Positions 41,590 through 51,192 of a DNA stretch of 64,000 bases are shown one piece after another. The translations under genes were made by a program, and so were the position numbers. Origin of the DNA: Pseudomonas japonica (GTDB lineage: Bacteria > Pseudomonadota > Gammaproteobacteria > Pseudomonadales > Pseudomonadaceae); assembly GCF_013522925.1 (NCBI RefSeq), contig NZ_JAAMQU010000001.1:186001-250000 (forward strand), in the 5' to 3' direction. The notes beneath the pieces were generated by a model. The model made no database searches and was not told where the DNA came from. It saw only the letters and a list, made by a program, of their open reading frames with translations. Each line of letters begins with the position of its first letter. Position 1 is the stretch's first letter.

Positions 41590-42867
41590 TTAGAACACGT
41601 TGATCGGGTATTCCACGAACACGCGTACTTCGTTGCCGTCATCGTTGTATTCGGATTCGCGCACGTTGGTGGAGGTGCGCAGCATGGAGCCACGCAGGCG
41701 CACTTTCAGGTCCTTGGCCGGGCCTTCCTGCACCACGTACTGCAGCTGGTTGAACCACTCGCGCTCGTTCCCTTCGCCATTGTTAGTGCGGATGTTATCC
41801 CCGCGCACATAGGCGATCTTGTAGGTGAGCCCGGGCACGCCGTAGGGGCCGAAGTCCAAGCCGTACGCGAGCTGCCAGGAGCGTTCGTCTTCAGCGTTGA
41901 AGTCCGACCAGTAGGAGTTGGCCAGGAAAATGGTGGACCCGCCGTCACCCACGCCGCCGGCGTCGGCGTAGCTGCCGTAGTTGTAGCCGGTATCACCGGT
42001 ACTGCGCTGGTGCGCCAGGGTGAAGGAGTGGGCGCCGAAGGCGTAGGTGGCCGCCAGGCTCCAGATGGTGTTGTCCTGGCCGGTGCCGAGGCGGTCGGCA
42101 TAGGATTGGTCCAGGCGCGAGCGGTAGCCGTTGAAGTCCAGGGTAAGGGACCGATCCGTGGCCATCGGCATCACATAGGTCATGCCCAGGTATTGCTTCT
42201 TCAGGCGGTCCTGCACATCGGAGGCGTACAGCGAGGCCGTGAAGTCGTCGCTGAATTTGTAGCTGCCGCCGAACACGTCGATCTGCTTCAGGCGACCGCT
42301 GTCGCGGCCCTCGTCACTCTTGCGCGCCTCGGCGGTAAAGTGGCCGGCGTTCAGTTCCAGGCCCTGCAGTTCGCGGGACGTGACCATGTAGCCGGTATAG
42401 GTTTCGGGTAGCAGCCGGGTATCGTCGTAGTTGAGTACCGGCAACGCAGGCATCATTTCGCCGTACTTCAGCACGGTGTTGGATACCCGGAACTTGATGG
42501 CAGCGCCTGCGCGAGCCACGTCGTGCTCGGCGTTGCCATTGTTGTCCACCCTGAAGAAGTCGATGCCGCCCGCGCCACTGCGCCCGTTGCCGCCATCAAG
42601 GCGCAATGCGTACAGGCCAAACGCATCCACGCCCACGCCTACGGTGCCTTGGGTGAACCCGGAGCTGAAGGTGCCGATAAACCCTTGGCCCCACTCGGCG
42701 CGGTCTTCGGAGCCATGCTTGTAGTCGCGGTTCATGTAAGCATTGCGCAGTAGAACGTTGAGGTGACTGTCCTCCACGAACCCCTGAGCCTGCGATTGGT
42801 CATTGGCCATTGCATTGGCAGCCGTGCAGATCCCTAGCGCCAATGCGGCGATGCGGTAGTTCAACAT
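41590..42867 (-). CDS. OprD-family outer membrane porin
   Basis: 425 residues. Signal peptide (MLNYRIAALALGICTAANA), then the OprD start GFVEDSHLNVLLRNAYMNRDYKHGSEDRAEWGQGFIGTFSSGFTQGTVGVGVDAFGLYALRLDGG, strands of an 18-strand barrel (MVTSRELQGLELNAGHFT, LDFNGYRSRLDQSY), and a C-terminal aromatic strand ending VRVFVEYPINVF. These pores take up basic amino acids or carboxylates. Downstream of aguBA on the same strand, so agmatine or arginine-related uptake is possible. AAGGG precedes ATG 42867. Confidence 0.9.
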   Translation of the reverse strand: MLNYRIAALALGICTAANAMANDQSQAQGFVEDSHLNVLLRNAYMNRDYKHGSEDRAEWGQGFIGTFSSGFTQGTVGVGVDAFGLYALRLDGGNGRSGAGGIDFFRVDNNGNAEHDVARAGAAIKFRVSNTVLKYGEMMPALPVLNYDDTRLLPETYTGYMVTSRELQGLELNAGHFTAEARKSDEGRDSGRLKQIDVFGGSYKFSDDFTASLYASDVQDRLKKQYLGMTYVMPMATDRSLTLDFNGYRSRLDQSYADRLGTGQDNTIWSLAATYAFGAHSFTLAHQRSTGDTGYNYGSYADAGGVGDGGSTIFLANSYWSDFNAEDERSWQLAYGLDFGPYGVPGLTYKIAYVRGDNIRTNNGEGNEREWFNQLQYVVQEGPAKDLKVRLRGSMLRTSTNVRESEYNDDGNEVRVFVEYPINVF

Positions 42868-43062
42868 CTCGTTTTCCCTTGTACCGAAATAGACACGCCG
42901 GGCGGCGAAGCAAATACAGGCCATAGCCAGCCAACCGAAGCGGGCTCGGATCCTAGAGAGGGGTATAGAGGGTGTCAAACTACGAAATGGAGTAAAGCGT
43001 GTCGGGAGGGGGGGGTCAGCTGGGCGTCCTGCCCAAAGGGAATGGCCAGTGGCCGGAGAGGT

Positions 43063-43257
43063 TCAAGCTTTTACGATGCCGAGCAAAGCTTCCAGTTCGG
43101 CATCGCTGATCAGGCCAGCCGGATAGCGGTCGGCAATCGCCCTACGCGGATCGGCGCCCCGCCCTTCCCCACATCGCTGGGCGTTGCGCCCAGGTGCGAC
43201 CATCTGGGGCGATACACTGTTGTTACCCTGAGGTACTGCTTCTCTTACTGCATTCAT
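43063..43257 (-). CDS. small protein of unknown function
   Basis: 64 residues from the second ATG, which has GGGGA seven bases ahead. MNAVREAVPQGNNSVSPQMV then an Arg-rich middle, then a helix PAGLISDAELEALLGIVKA. Located between oprD and aguA; no family recognised. Confidence 0.5.
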   Translation of the reverse strand: MNAVREAVPQGNNSVSPQMVAPGRNAQRCGEGRGADPRRAIADRYPAGLISDAELEALLGIVKA

Positions 43258-43395
43258 CACAACATCCCCGGTTCAACCACAGCACAGGCTAAGTCTTTTT
43301 TATGACAGGTCGGCAATTGCACACTGCCGTCATCTGCTGAATATAAAGATACAAAAGCTGTGCCAGCGCACTAAGCCGTAGCAAGGCGGATACAC

Positions 43396-43423
43396 AAAAG
43401 CCCAGCGGTGGCCGCTGGGCTTT
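43396..43423 (-). terminator. terminator of aguA operon
   Basis: AAAGCCCAGCGG-TGGC-CGCTGGGCTTT, flanked by A and T runs, about 16 bases after the aguA stop. Confidence 0.85.
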
Positions 43424-43438
43424 GCGGTGATGCGCAGA

Positions 43439-44545
43439 TCAGCCGTGGTGAGGCGCAGGTTGCTGCTGGGTAAGGCAGTGGATATTACCGCCGCCAAGCA
43501 ATAGCTCCCGGCCTGGCACGAACACGATTTCGTGCTCGGGGAATACGCGTTGCAGTACCTCTCGGGCCGCGTCGTCCGTGGCTTCGGAGAAGCTTGGCGC
43601 AATGATTCCGCCGTTCACGATGAGGAAGTTGACGTACGAACCCGCCAGGCGCACCGACGGGTCGCGGTGCTGGCTGCCGGCGCAGACATCAACGCCATCG
43701 CACTCTTCTTCGGTGGCAAACAAGGGCCCGGGGATAGGCATTTTGTGCACCACAAAAGTGCGCCCCTTGGCGTCCGTTGTGTTCTCAAGTACCCGCAGCG
43801 CCTCGTGGCAACGGCTGTAGTTCGGGTCTTGTGGGTCGTCTGTCCACGCCAGTAACACTTCGCCGGGGCGTACGTAACAACAGAAGTTATCCACGTGGCC
43901 GTCGGTTTCATCGTTGAACAGGCCTTCTGGCAGCCACACCACCTTGCTCACGTTCAAGTAGTCGCCAAGCAGCGCTTCGATCTCCCCACGGCCCAGGTGC
44001 GGGTTGCGGTTGCGGTTGAGCAGGCACTCCTCGGTGGTGATCACCGTGCCCTCGCCATCAACGTGGATCGAGCCGCCTTCGAGCACAAAGCCTTCGGTGC
44101 GATAGCGGGCGCAGCGCTCCATCTCGAGCACTTTGCTCGCCACCTGGTCGTCCCGGTTCCAGGGGCTGTACAGCCCGCCATCGAACCCGCCCCAGGCGTT
44201 GAAGCCCCAATCCACGCCGCGCACGTCGCCGCTGTCGTTGATCACGAAGGTAGGGCCGGTGTCACGCATCCAGGCATCATCGGTGCTCATTTCCACGATG
44301 CGGATGTTGGGAACGTCCAGGCGGGCACGGGCGTTCTCATATTGCGCCGCAGAAACGGCCACGGTAACCGGCTCGAAGCGCGCGATAGCCCGGGCCAGGG
44401 CAACGTGTGCAGCCTGCGCGGGCTTGCCGCCCAGGCGCCAGTTGTCCGGGCGCTCCGGCCAGATCATCCACACCTGGCTTTGCGGTGCCCACTCGGCCGG
44501 CATATGGAAGCCGTCGGCCCGCGGTGTGCTGTGAAGGGTGGTCAT
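43439..44545 (-). CDS. aguA: agmatine deiminase
   Basis: AguA, 368 residues, hydrolyses agmatine to N-carbamoylputrescine and ammonia. Pentein-fold motifs: [50 protein letters not shown], and the catalytic Cys357 in [12 protein letters not shown]. Its start is only five bases from the aguB stop, so they form one operon. Together with AguB this makes putrescine from arginine-derived agmatine, giving nitrogen and carbon. Confidence 0.97.
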   Translation of the reverse strand: MTTLHSTPRADGFHMPAEWAPQSQVWMIWPERPDNWRLGGKPAQAAHVALARAIARFEPVTVAVSAAQYENARARLDVPNIRIVEMSTDDAWMRDTGPTFVINDSGDVRGVDWGFNAWGGFDGGLYSPWNRDDQVASKVLEMERCARYRTEGFVLEGGSIHVDGEGTVITTEECLLNRNRNPHLGRGEIEALLGDYLNVSKVVWLPEGLFNDETDGHVDNFCCYVRPGEVLLAWTDDPQDPNYSRCHEALRVLENTTDAKGRTFVVHKMPIPGPLFATEEECDGVDVCAGSQHRDPSVRLAGSYVNFLIVNGGIIAPSFSEATDDAAREVLQRVFPEHEIVFVPGRELLLGGGNIHCLTQQQPAPHHG

Positions 44546-44550
44546 GGTGG

Positions 44551-45429
44551 TCAGGACTCCAGTGAACCGTCGAGTGTTTTGATCGGGCCATACAGGTTGG
44601 GCCGGCGATCACGGAAGGTGCCCCAGGCGCTGCGAATGCGTTCGAGGGCGTCGAGGTCGAAACGTTGGACCAGTATGCCTTCCTCGGTTTCATTCAGCTC
44701 CTGAACTTTGGCCCCGAACTGATCGGCGATGAACGAAGAGCCATAGAACGTGATGCTGTAACCGTCCTGCTCTTCCCGGCCGATGCGGTTGCTGGCAACC
44801 ACTGGCATCAGGTTGGCGCCGGCATGGCCTTGCTGCACGCGCTGCCAGTGGTCGCGAGAAGTGATGCTGGCATCGTGGGGCTCACTGCCGATGGCGGTGG
44901 GGTAGAACAGCACTTCGGCCCCCAGCAGCGCCATGGCGCGAGCGCACTCGGGGAACCACTGGTCCCAGCAAATCCCTACGCCGATCTTCGCGTAGCGGGT
45001 TTGCCATACCTTGAAGCCAGTATCGCCGGGGTTGAAGTAGTACTTCTCGTGGTAGCCAGGGCCGTCCGGGATGTGGCTTTTTCGATAAATGCCGAGGTTG
45101 CTGCCGTCGGCATCAATGATGGCGATGCTGTTGAAGCGGGCGCGCCCCGCCAGCTCATAGAAGCTGATGGGCAGTACCACTTCGAGCTCACGCGCTACCT
45201 TCTGGAAGTGGGCGATCGCGGCGTTGGTGTCTGCCGCTGTGGCCAGCTGGAGGTAGTCTGCGTTGGGCTTCTGGCAAAAGTACGGTGTTTCAAACAGCTC
45301 CTGGATCAGAATGATCTGGGCCCCCTCGGCCGCCGCCTGGCGAACCAGGCGTTCGGCGTTGGCAAGGTTGGCCTGGCGATCCCAGGAACAGGCCATCTGA
45401 GTGGCGGCGACGGTAACGGTGCGGCTCAT
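44551..45429 (-). CDS. aguB: N-carbamoylputrescine amidase
   Basis: AguB, 292 residues, nitrilase superfamily; yields putrescine, CO2 and ammonia. Catalytic Glu in [11 protein letters not shown], Lys in [11 protein letters not shown], Cys in [16 protein letters not shown] 45429 follows GGAG by seven bases; an in-frame TTG six bases upstream is less likely. Twin palindromes in the 156-base leader suggest its own regulated promoter besides read-through from the fusion gene. Confidence 0.96.
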   Translation of the reverse strand: MSRTVTVAATQMACSWDRQANLANAERLVRQAAAEGAQIILIQELFETPYFCQKPNADYLQLATAADTNAAIAHFQKVARELEVVLPISFYELAGRARFNSIAIIDADGSNLGIYRKSHIPDGPGYHEKYYFNPGDTGFKVWQTRYAKIGVGICWDQWFPECARAMALLGAEVLFYPTAIGSEPHDASITSRDHWQRVQQGHAGANLMPVVASNRIGREEQDGYSITFYGSSFIADQFGAKVQELNETEEGILVQRFDLDALERIRSAWGTFRDRRPNLYGPIKTLDGSLES

Positions 45430-45478
45430 GGACAACTCCGTGCAGGTGAGTGAGCGCTTCGAGGGCGGCCCTTTATAA

Positions 45479-45492
45479 CCGATAAAAATCGA
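45479..45492. promoter_or_regulatory. operator-like palindrome 1 upstream of aguB
   Basis: CCGAT-AAAA-ATCGA, one mismatch from the perfect palindrome at 45543-45556; centres are 64 bases apart. Confidence 0.6.
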
Positions 45493-45542
45493 CCAATAAA
45501 GGGCTTAACCATTCGAAAGCTCGCTATAGCCTGCGCTTTAAA

Positions 45543-45556
45543 CCGATATAAATCGG
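45543..45556. promoter_or_regulatory. operator-like palindrome 2 upstream of aguB
   Basis: CCGAT-ATAA-ATCGG, perfect over both half-sites. Two such sites at six-turn spacing suggest a regulator that loops DNA or binds cooperatively. Regulator gene not adjacent. Confidence 0.6.
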
Positions 45557-45585
45557 CTAAATACCCAGCCAGCCGCTCTAACTCG

Positions 45586-48492
45586 CTACAAGTCCTCTGC
45601 CAGCACCTTGGCCACACTGTCCACAAAGAAGTCCACACTCCGCCGGGTGGTACACATGGGTGGCTTGATCTTCAGGATGTTGAGGTAGTCCCCGGTGGGC
45701 TGCATGAAGATGCCCAGGTCTCGCAGCCGCTCGCACAGCAGGGCCGTTTCCTCGGTGGCGGGCTCCAGCGTGGCGCGATCACGCACCAGTTCCAGCCCCA
45801 GGTAGAAACCGGAACCATGGGCAGCACCTGCCAGCGGGAACCGCTCTACCAATTCTTCCAACCGCTGTTTGAAATAGCCCCCGGTCACCCTGGCGTTCTC
45901 CCACAGCCCTTCTTCTTCCATCACATCAAGCACGGCCATGCCGATCTCGCAGCTCACCGGGCTACCCCCGGCAGACGAGAAGAAATACCCCTCCGCTTCC
46001 AGCGCTTCGGCGATTTCCCGGCGAGTGATCACCACGCCGAGCGGCTGGCCGTTGCCCATGCCCTTGGCCATGGTGATGATGTCCGGCACCACGCCTTGTT
46101 CTTCGAAGCCCCAGAAGTGCGTGCCCAGGCGGCCATAGCCCACTTGCACTTCGTCGGCGATGCACACCCCACCGCGGGCGCGCACTTGGGCGTAAACCTG
46201 TTCTAGGTAGCCCGGCGGCAAGGCGATCCCCCCGGCGTTGCCATACACCGGCTCGCAGATGAACCCCGCAACCTGGCGTTGCTGGGCGTCCAGGTTGGCC
46301 AGCGTGTCGGTAACACTGCGCAGGTAATCCGCGGTGCTGCCCGGGCCACGGAACGTTCCCCGGTAGGTATTGGGCGCCATCACCGGGTGTACCCATTGCG
46401 GGCGCGTTTCCAGCGCCTTTGGGTTATCCGCGATCGAGGTGGAGATTGCGTCGGTAGCGACCGTCCAGCCGTGATAGGCCTCCAGCACACTGAGCACATC
46501 CCGGCCACCGCTGTAGGCCCAGGCCAGGCGGATGGCGAGGTCGTTGGCCTCGCTGCCGCTGTTCACCAAAAACACCCGGTCCATCGAAGAGGGCGCCAGC
46601 GCCAGCAGGCGCTCGGAAAACTCCGCCAAGGCGGCGTAGTGGAAGCGGGAGTTGGTATTGAGCAAGGACCATTGCCGCGCGGCCACCTGTGCCATACGCG
46701 GATGGCCATGGCCCAGCACCGCTACGTTGTTGAGCATGTCCAGATAGGACCGGCCCTGCATGTCGATCAGGTGGTTGCGCCAGCCGCGCTCGATACGCGG
46801 CGGTGCCTGGTAGTAATACTTCTGTGACCGGGCAAAGCTGGCATCGCGGCGCGCCAGCAACACCTGGGAATCTTCTTGAGCGGGTGCGTCACATGCCCAG
46901 CCGAGCACGGCAGCGGGTGAAGGGCACAACATGGCCCAGGCGCTTGCACGTGAAGGCGTAGTGAACGCAGGCGCATCGATGCCGGCGTGCATCAATTGAA
47001 TACGCAACATGCCAGACGCCTGACCAAGCTGCTGCCCCTTGTCCTTGGCACCGGGCGAGGTATCGCTCAGCTGGCCATCAAGCTGTAACGCCCATTGTTC
47101 GCCCACAAGCATCCAGCGATCCTTGCCCGCCGCTGACCACTGGCCGGGGAAAGGCGCCTCCAAGGCTTGCTCCGCCGCCAACAGCAATTGCACGTGCAGC
47201 GCGAAGGTTTCGGGTTCGGCGGGAATGTCTGGCCGTGTTTGCGCGAGGTAGTATTCGCCATAGCGGGACGCGGCCGCCTCGAAGCCAGCCAGTGCCCCGG
47301 CCAACTGCCGATCTACCGCGCCCTCTTCTTCCCAGTTGCCGGCGTTCCAGAGCGGGCTGAGCACGCTCAGGTCCAGGCTGTTCACGCTCTCAGGCGACAG
47401 CCCTGGCAGCAGCCGGCCCAGCCCCTGCGCGTTGGGCGTGCTGCACGGCATTCCAGCGGCGGCCAGCACGGCGTTTTCCATCAGCGCCGGTGCGACCGAC
47501 AGCGCAACGTCCAGCACTTCCCATTCATGGGCGGCGTTGTCATGCAGATAAGGGTTTTGCGGGTTGAGCTTGAGCTGCTGCGCGGTACTGAGCACCAGCA
47601 CGGCGGCACGGTTGACGATCAATGGCCACAGTGCACGCAGCTCGGCTTCGGTCAGCGGATTGGCCTGTTGATAGGCTGTAACCGCCGGCAATATTCCGAA
47701 GGGGTCACCCTCGCAGTGGTGCAGCAGCGCCGCACAGGTCACGCTCAGGTCGGCGATCCGCCAGGTACGGCAAAGGTCGCCAAAATCGATGATGCCCTTG
47801 AGCATCCAGCCGCGCTGCGGTGTGCGCTGCCACAGCGTGTTGTCATCGGTGAGGTCCAGATGCACCGCCTGGCTCGGCAGCCGAGGTATCAGCGCTGCCA
47901 GGCGCGCTTGTGCGTGCTGGGTTGCATGGCGAACCTGTGCCAGCCGCTCGGGCTGGTCCGCCAGCACGGGAAGCAACTGCTCTACCAGCGCCGCTGCCTG
48001 GCGCGGGTCCCATTGCAGCGTTCGCTCCAGCCCCGGGTGCGAGAACCCGGCAAGCGCGCGGTCCGTTTCCGCGCACAGCCGGCCCATGGCTGCCCGGATA
48101 TCAATGCCCAGGTGTGGCCGGCGGGTAAGCGGCTCACCTTCAAGGTACTCAAAAAGCCGCACGTGCAGCGCCTGCCCGGCCGCCGTCACGCTCAGCAGCT
48201 TGTGGCCGCTCAGGGTGGGCATCACTCGGGGTACGGCAAGGCCTTCGGCGGCCAGGTGTTCAAGCGCGGCATGCTGGGCCTGCAGCTCTTCCAGCCCGTA
48301 ACTGCCATGGCAGGCCTTGAGCACGAAACGGCCGGCAGTGCTCTGCACTCTGAAATTGAGGTCTTGCTGGCTGCCCAAAGGCTCCAGCTCACCGTCTATT
48401 GCATAATGCTCGAGCAGCAAACGCTGGGCATCTTCGGTGGAGAGGTGGGGGTTGGGCAGGCTGGAGCGCTGGATCAGCTCATGGAGCGACAT
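45586..48492 (-). CDS. APH-type kinase / class III aminotransferase fusion enzyme
   Basis: 968 residues in three parts. 1-330: APH/choline-kinase-like domain (VHLDLTDDNTLW catalytic loop, IIDFGDL metal site). About 340-555: middle region, a probably degenerate M23-like domain. About 570-968: class III PLP transaminase fold (VFLVNSGSEANDLAIRLA, GGVCIADEVQVGYGRLG, and the PLP-Lys in IITMAKGMGNGQPLG). Bacterial fusions of this kind guided the discovery of human hydroxylysine kinase and phosphohydroxylysine phospholyase, so kinase followed by phospholyase on an amino-alcohol is likely here, though a simple aminotransferase for GABA or putrescine cannot be excluded. Position before aguBA hints at amine catabolism. 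ATG 48492 has GAGG upstream. Confidence 0.8.
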   Translation of the reverse strand: MSLHELIQRSSLPNPHLSTEDAQRLLLEHYAIDGELEPLGSQQDLNFRVQSTAGRFVLKACHGSYGLEELQAQHAALEHLAAEGLAVPRVMPTLSGHKLLSVTAAGQALHVRLFEYLEGEPLTRRPHLGIDIRAAMGRLCAETDRALAGFSHPGLERTLQWDPRQAAALVEQLLPVLADQPERLAQVRHATQHAQARLAALIPRLPSQAVHLDLTDDNTLWQRTPQRGWMLKGIIDFGDLCRTWRIADLSVTCAALLHHCEGDPFGILPAVTAYQQANPLTEAELRALWPLIVNRAAVLVLSTAQQLKLNPQNPYLHDNAAHEWEVLDVALSVAPALMENAVLAAAGMPCSTPNAQGLGRLLPGLSPESVNSLDLSVLSPLWNAGNWEEEGAVDRQLAGALAGFEAAASRYGEYYLAQTRPDIPAEPETFALHVQLLLAAEQALEAPFPGQWSAAGKDRWMLVGEQWALQLDGQLSDTSPGAKDKGQQLGQASGMLRIQLMHAGIDAPAFTTPSRASAWAMLCPSPAAVLGWACDAPAQEDSQVLLARRDASFARSQKYYYQAPPRIERGWRNHLIDMQGRSYLDMLNNVAVLGHGHPRMAQVAARQWSLLNTNSRFHYAALAEFSERLLALAPSSMDRVFLVNSGSEANDLAIRLAWAYSGGRDVLSVLEAYHGWTVATDAISTSIADNPKALETRPQWVHPVMAPNTYRGTFRGPGSTADYLRSVTDTLANLDAQQRQVAGFICEPVYGNAGGIALPPGYLEQVYAQVRARGGVCIADEVQVGYGRLGTHFWGFEEQGVVPDIITMAKGMGNGQPLGVVITRREIAEALEAEGYFFSSAGGSPVSCEIGMAVLDVMEEEGLWENARVTGGYFKQRLEELVERFPLAGAAHGSGFYLGLELVRDRATLEPATEETALLCERLRDLGIFMQPTGDYLNILKIKPPMCTTRRSVDFFVDSVAKVLAEDL

Positions 48493-48646
48493 CGGGTAGG
48501 CCTCGGTTTTTTGCACACATATCGCCATGCATTGGGCCGATTAGCAACCCCGTGGGAAGCGTCTACAATGCTAGCGAAAAGCTACTCCTCAAGGCCTGCC
48601 GAAGTATTAAGGTATTCGGGCTTGCACCGGGCTGCGGATCCCCACA

Positions 48647-48667
48647 AAGTATGCCCATTTCATACTT
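48647..48667. promoter_or_regulatory. inverted repeat in the rfbB leader
   Basis: AAGTATG-CCCATTT-CATACTT, perfect 7-base arms, 9 bases before the AAGGA ribosome site of rfbB. Operator or leader hairpin. Confidence 0.45.
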
Positions 48668-48695
48668 GGCGACTTAAGGAAAAAGGCGCGTACAC

Positions 48696-49778
48696 ATGCG
48701 AATCCTCATTACTGGAGGGGCGGGCTTCATCGGTTCGGCCCTGGTTCGACACCTCATCGAAAACACCGGGCACGAAGTGCTCAACGTCGACAAGCTGACG
48801 TACGCGGGTAACCTGGAGTCCCTCGCCGGCATCGCTACCAACACACGCTATGAATTCGTTCAGGCCGATATCGCCGATCAGCCCGTGGTCGGGGAAGTAC
48901 TGGCCCGGTTCCAGCCTCAGGCAATCATGCACCTGGCGGCAGAGTCGCATGTGGATCGGTCCATCGACGGCCCGTCCGATTTCATCCAAACCAATATCGT
49001 GGGCACCTATGCCCTGCTCGAAGCCACCCGCGCGTATTGGGCGAAGCTGAGCGAGCCGGAGCGAAGTGCGTTCCGCTTCCACCACATCTCTACCGACGAG
49101 GTATACGGCGACCTCCACGGCGTGGACGACCTGTTCACCGAAACCACACCGTACGCACCCAGCTCCCCGTACTCAGCGAGCAAGGCGGCCTCCGACCACC
49201 TGGTACGCGCCTGGCATCGCACCTATGGGTTGCCGGTGGTGGTCACCAACTGTTCGAACAACTACGGCCCTTATCACTTCCCTGAGAAGCTGATTCCGCT
49301 GGTGATTCTCAATGCACTGGAAGGCAAGCCCTTGCCGGTATATGGCGATGGCCTGCAGGTGCGCGACTGGCTGTTCGTGGAAGACCACGCCCGGGCATTG
49401 CTGGAGGTGGTAACGCGCGGTGAAGTGGGCGAAACCTACAACATCGGCGGCCACAACGAGCAAAAGAACATCGACGTGGTGCGTGGCATTTGCGCCTTGC
49501 TCGAAGAATTGGCCCCAGCCCGCCCGGACGGCGTGGCCAACTATGCTGACCTGATTACTTTCGTGAAGGACCGCCCCGGCCACGACCTGCGTTACGCCAT
49601 CGACGCCAGCAAGATCGAGCGCGAGCTGGGCTGGGTACCCCAGGAAACCTTCCAGACCGGCCTGCGCAAAACCGTGCAGTGGTACCTGGATAACCTGGAC
49701 TGGTGCCGGCGCGTTCAGGACGGCAGCTACCAGCGCGAACGCCTGGGCTTCACCGAACCCAAGGACCTGATCGCATGA
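48696..49778 (+). CDS. rfbB: dTDP-glucose 4,6-dehydratase
   Basis: RmlB, 360 residues, second step of dTDP-L-rhamnose synthesis. NAD-binding [17 protein letters not shown], the catalytic pattern [13 protein letters not shown] and [17 protein letters not shown] (YxxxK), and [24 protein letters not shown] lies ahead of the ATG. First of rfbB-A-C-D, each joined by ATGA overlaps, supplying rhamnose for LPS core/O-antigen or rhamnolipid. Confidence 0.97.
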   Translation: MRILITGGAGFIGSALVRHLIENTGHEVLNVDKLTYAGNLESLAGIATNTRYEFVQADIADQPVVGEVLARFQPQAIMHLAAESHVDRSIDGPSDFIQTNIVGTYALLEATRAYWAKLSEPERSAFRFHHISTDEVYGDLHGVDDLFTETTPYAPSSPYSASKAASDHLVRAWHRTYGLPVVVTNCSNNYGPYHFPEKLIPLVILNALEGKPLPVYGDGLQVRDWLFVEDHARALLEVVTRGEVGETYNIGGHNEQKNIDVVRGICALLEELAPARPDGVANYADLITFVKDRPGHDLRYAIDASKIERELGWVPQETFQTGLRKTVQWYLDNLDWCRRVQDGSYQRERLGFTEPKDLIA

Positions 49779-50647
49779 AGGGCATCGTCCTGGCCGGCGG
49801 CTCCGGCACGCGCTTGCACCCGATCACGCTGGGCGTTTCCAAACAGCTGCTGCCGATCTACGACAAGCCGATGATCTATTACCCGATCTCGGTGTTGATG
49901 CTGGCCGGGATCCGTGAAGTGTTGATCATTTCCACGCCCCTGGACCTGCCTCAGTACCGGCAGTTGCTGGGCGATGGCAGCCAGTTCGGTATCCATATCA
50001 GCTACGCCGAGCAGCCCTCGCCGGACGGCCTCGCCCAGGCGTTCCTGATCGGCGAGTCGTTCATCGGCAACGACCCGGTGTGCCTTATCCTGGGGGACAA
50101 CATCTTCCATGGGCAGCACTTCTCCGACCAGTTGCAACGCGCCGTCAAGCGGGGCAGCGGCGCCACAGTGTTCGGCTATTGGGTGAAAGATCCAGAGCGC
50201 TTCGGTGTGATCGAGTTCGACGAGGCTGGCCACGCCCTGTCCATCGAAGAAAAGCCCACCGCGCCAAAGTCCAGCTATGCGGTCACCGGCCTGTATTTCT
50301 ATGACAATGACGTGGTGCAGATCGCCCGCGAGGTCAAGCCTTCGCCGCGTGGTGAGCTGGAAATCACCGACGTAAACAACGCCTACCTGGCACGTGGCGA
50401 CCTGCATGTGGAACGCTTCGGCCGCGGCTTCGCCTGGCTGGATACCGGCACTCACGACAGCCTGCTGGAGGCTTCGCAGTACGTGCAAACGGTAGAGCAT
50501 CGGCAAGGGTTGAAGGTCGCCTGCCTTGAAGAAATTGCCTACATGAACGGCTGGATCGACCAGCAACAACTGCTGGTACGTGCCAACGCTTTCGGCAAAA
50601 CCGGCTACGGCCAATACCTGTTTGCCCTGGCGAGAGAAACCCGATGA
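49775..50647 (+). CDS. rfbA: glucose-1-phosphate thymidylyltransferase
   Basis: RmlA, 290 residues, makes dTDP-glucose. Nucleotidyltransferase motif [63 protein letters not shown] and [17 protein letters not shown]. The frame opens at 49703; ATG 49775 gives the family start and the ATGA overlap with rfbB. Confidence 0.97.
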   Translation: MKGIVLAGGSGTRLHPITLGVSKQLLPIYDKPMIYYPISVLMLAGIREVLIISTPLDLPQYRQLLGDGSQFGIHISYAEQPSPDGLAQAFLIGESFIGNDPVCLILGDNIFHGQHFSDQLQRAVKRGSGATVFGYWVKDPERFGVIEFDEAGHALSIEEKPTAPKSSYAVTGLYFYDNDVVQIAREVKPSPRGELEITDVNNAYLARGDLHVERFGRGFAWLDTGTHDSLLEASQYVQTVEHRQGLKVACLEEIAYMNGWIDQQQLLVRANAFGKTGYGQYLFALARETR

Positions 50648-51192
50648 ACGTGGTGACAACCAACATCCCCGATGTATTGATTTTCGAGCCCAGGGTATTC
50701 GGCGATGACCGCGGGTTCTTCTTCGAAAGCTTCAATGAGCGCGCCTTCAACGAAGCCACCGGCCGCCAGGTGACCTTTGTTCAGGACAACCACTCGCGCT
50801 CGCAGCGCGGCGTGCTCCGCGGCCTGCATTACCAGATCCAGAACCCGCAGGGCAAACTGGTACGGGTTGCCACCGGCGAAGTGCTGGACATCGCCGTGGA
50901 CATCCGTCGTGGCTCCCCTACCTTCGGCCACTGCGTTTCCGTGCTGCTATCGGAAGAGAACAAGCGCCAGCTGTGGATCCCCGAAGGCTTCGCCCATGGC
51001 TTCGTGGTACTGAGCGAGACGGCGGACTTCCTCTACAAGACCACTGACTACTACAACCCGGCCGCCGAGCGGTGCATCGCCTGGAACGACCCCACCCTGG
51101 CCATCGACTGGCAGCTGGGCGAGCTGGAGCCCCGGCTGTCGGCCAAAGACCAGCAAGGCAAGGCCTTGGCCGACGCGGACCTGTTCCCATGA
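50644..51192 (+). CDS. rfbC: dTDP-4-dehydrorhamnose 3,5-epimerase
   Basis: RmlC, 182 residues, cupin fold. [35 protein letters not shown] with catalytic His, [11 protein letters not shown] and [22 protein letters not shown]. Overlaps rfbA and rfbD by ATGA. Confidence 0.97.
   Translation: MNVVTTNIPDVLIFEPRVFGDDRGFFFESFNERAFNEATGRQVTFVQDNHSRSQRGVLRGLHYQIQNPQGKLVRVATGEVLDIAVDIRRGSPTFGHCVSVLLSEENKRQLWIPEGFAHGFVVLSETADFLYKTTDYYNPAAERCIAWNDPTLAIDWQLGELEPRLSAKDQQGKALADADLFP

Noticed and set aside
47167..48798. 543-codon open frame on the plus strand
   Set aside because: Antisense to the kinase/aminotransferase gene, low-information composition, no family resemblance.
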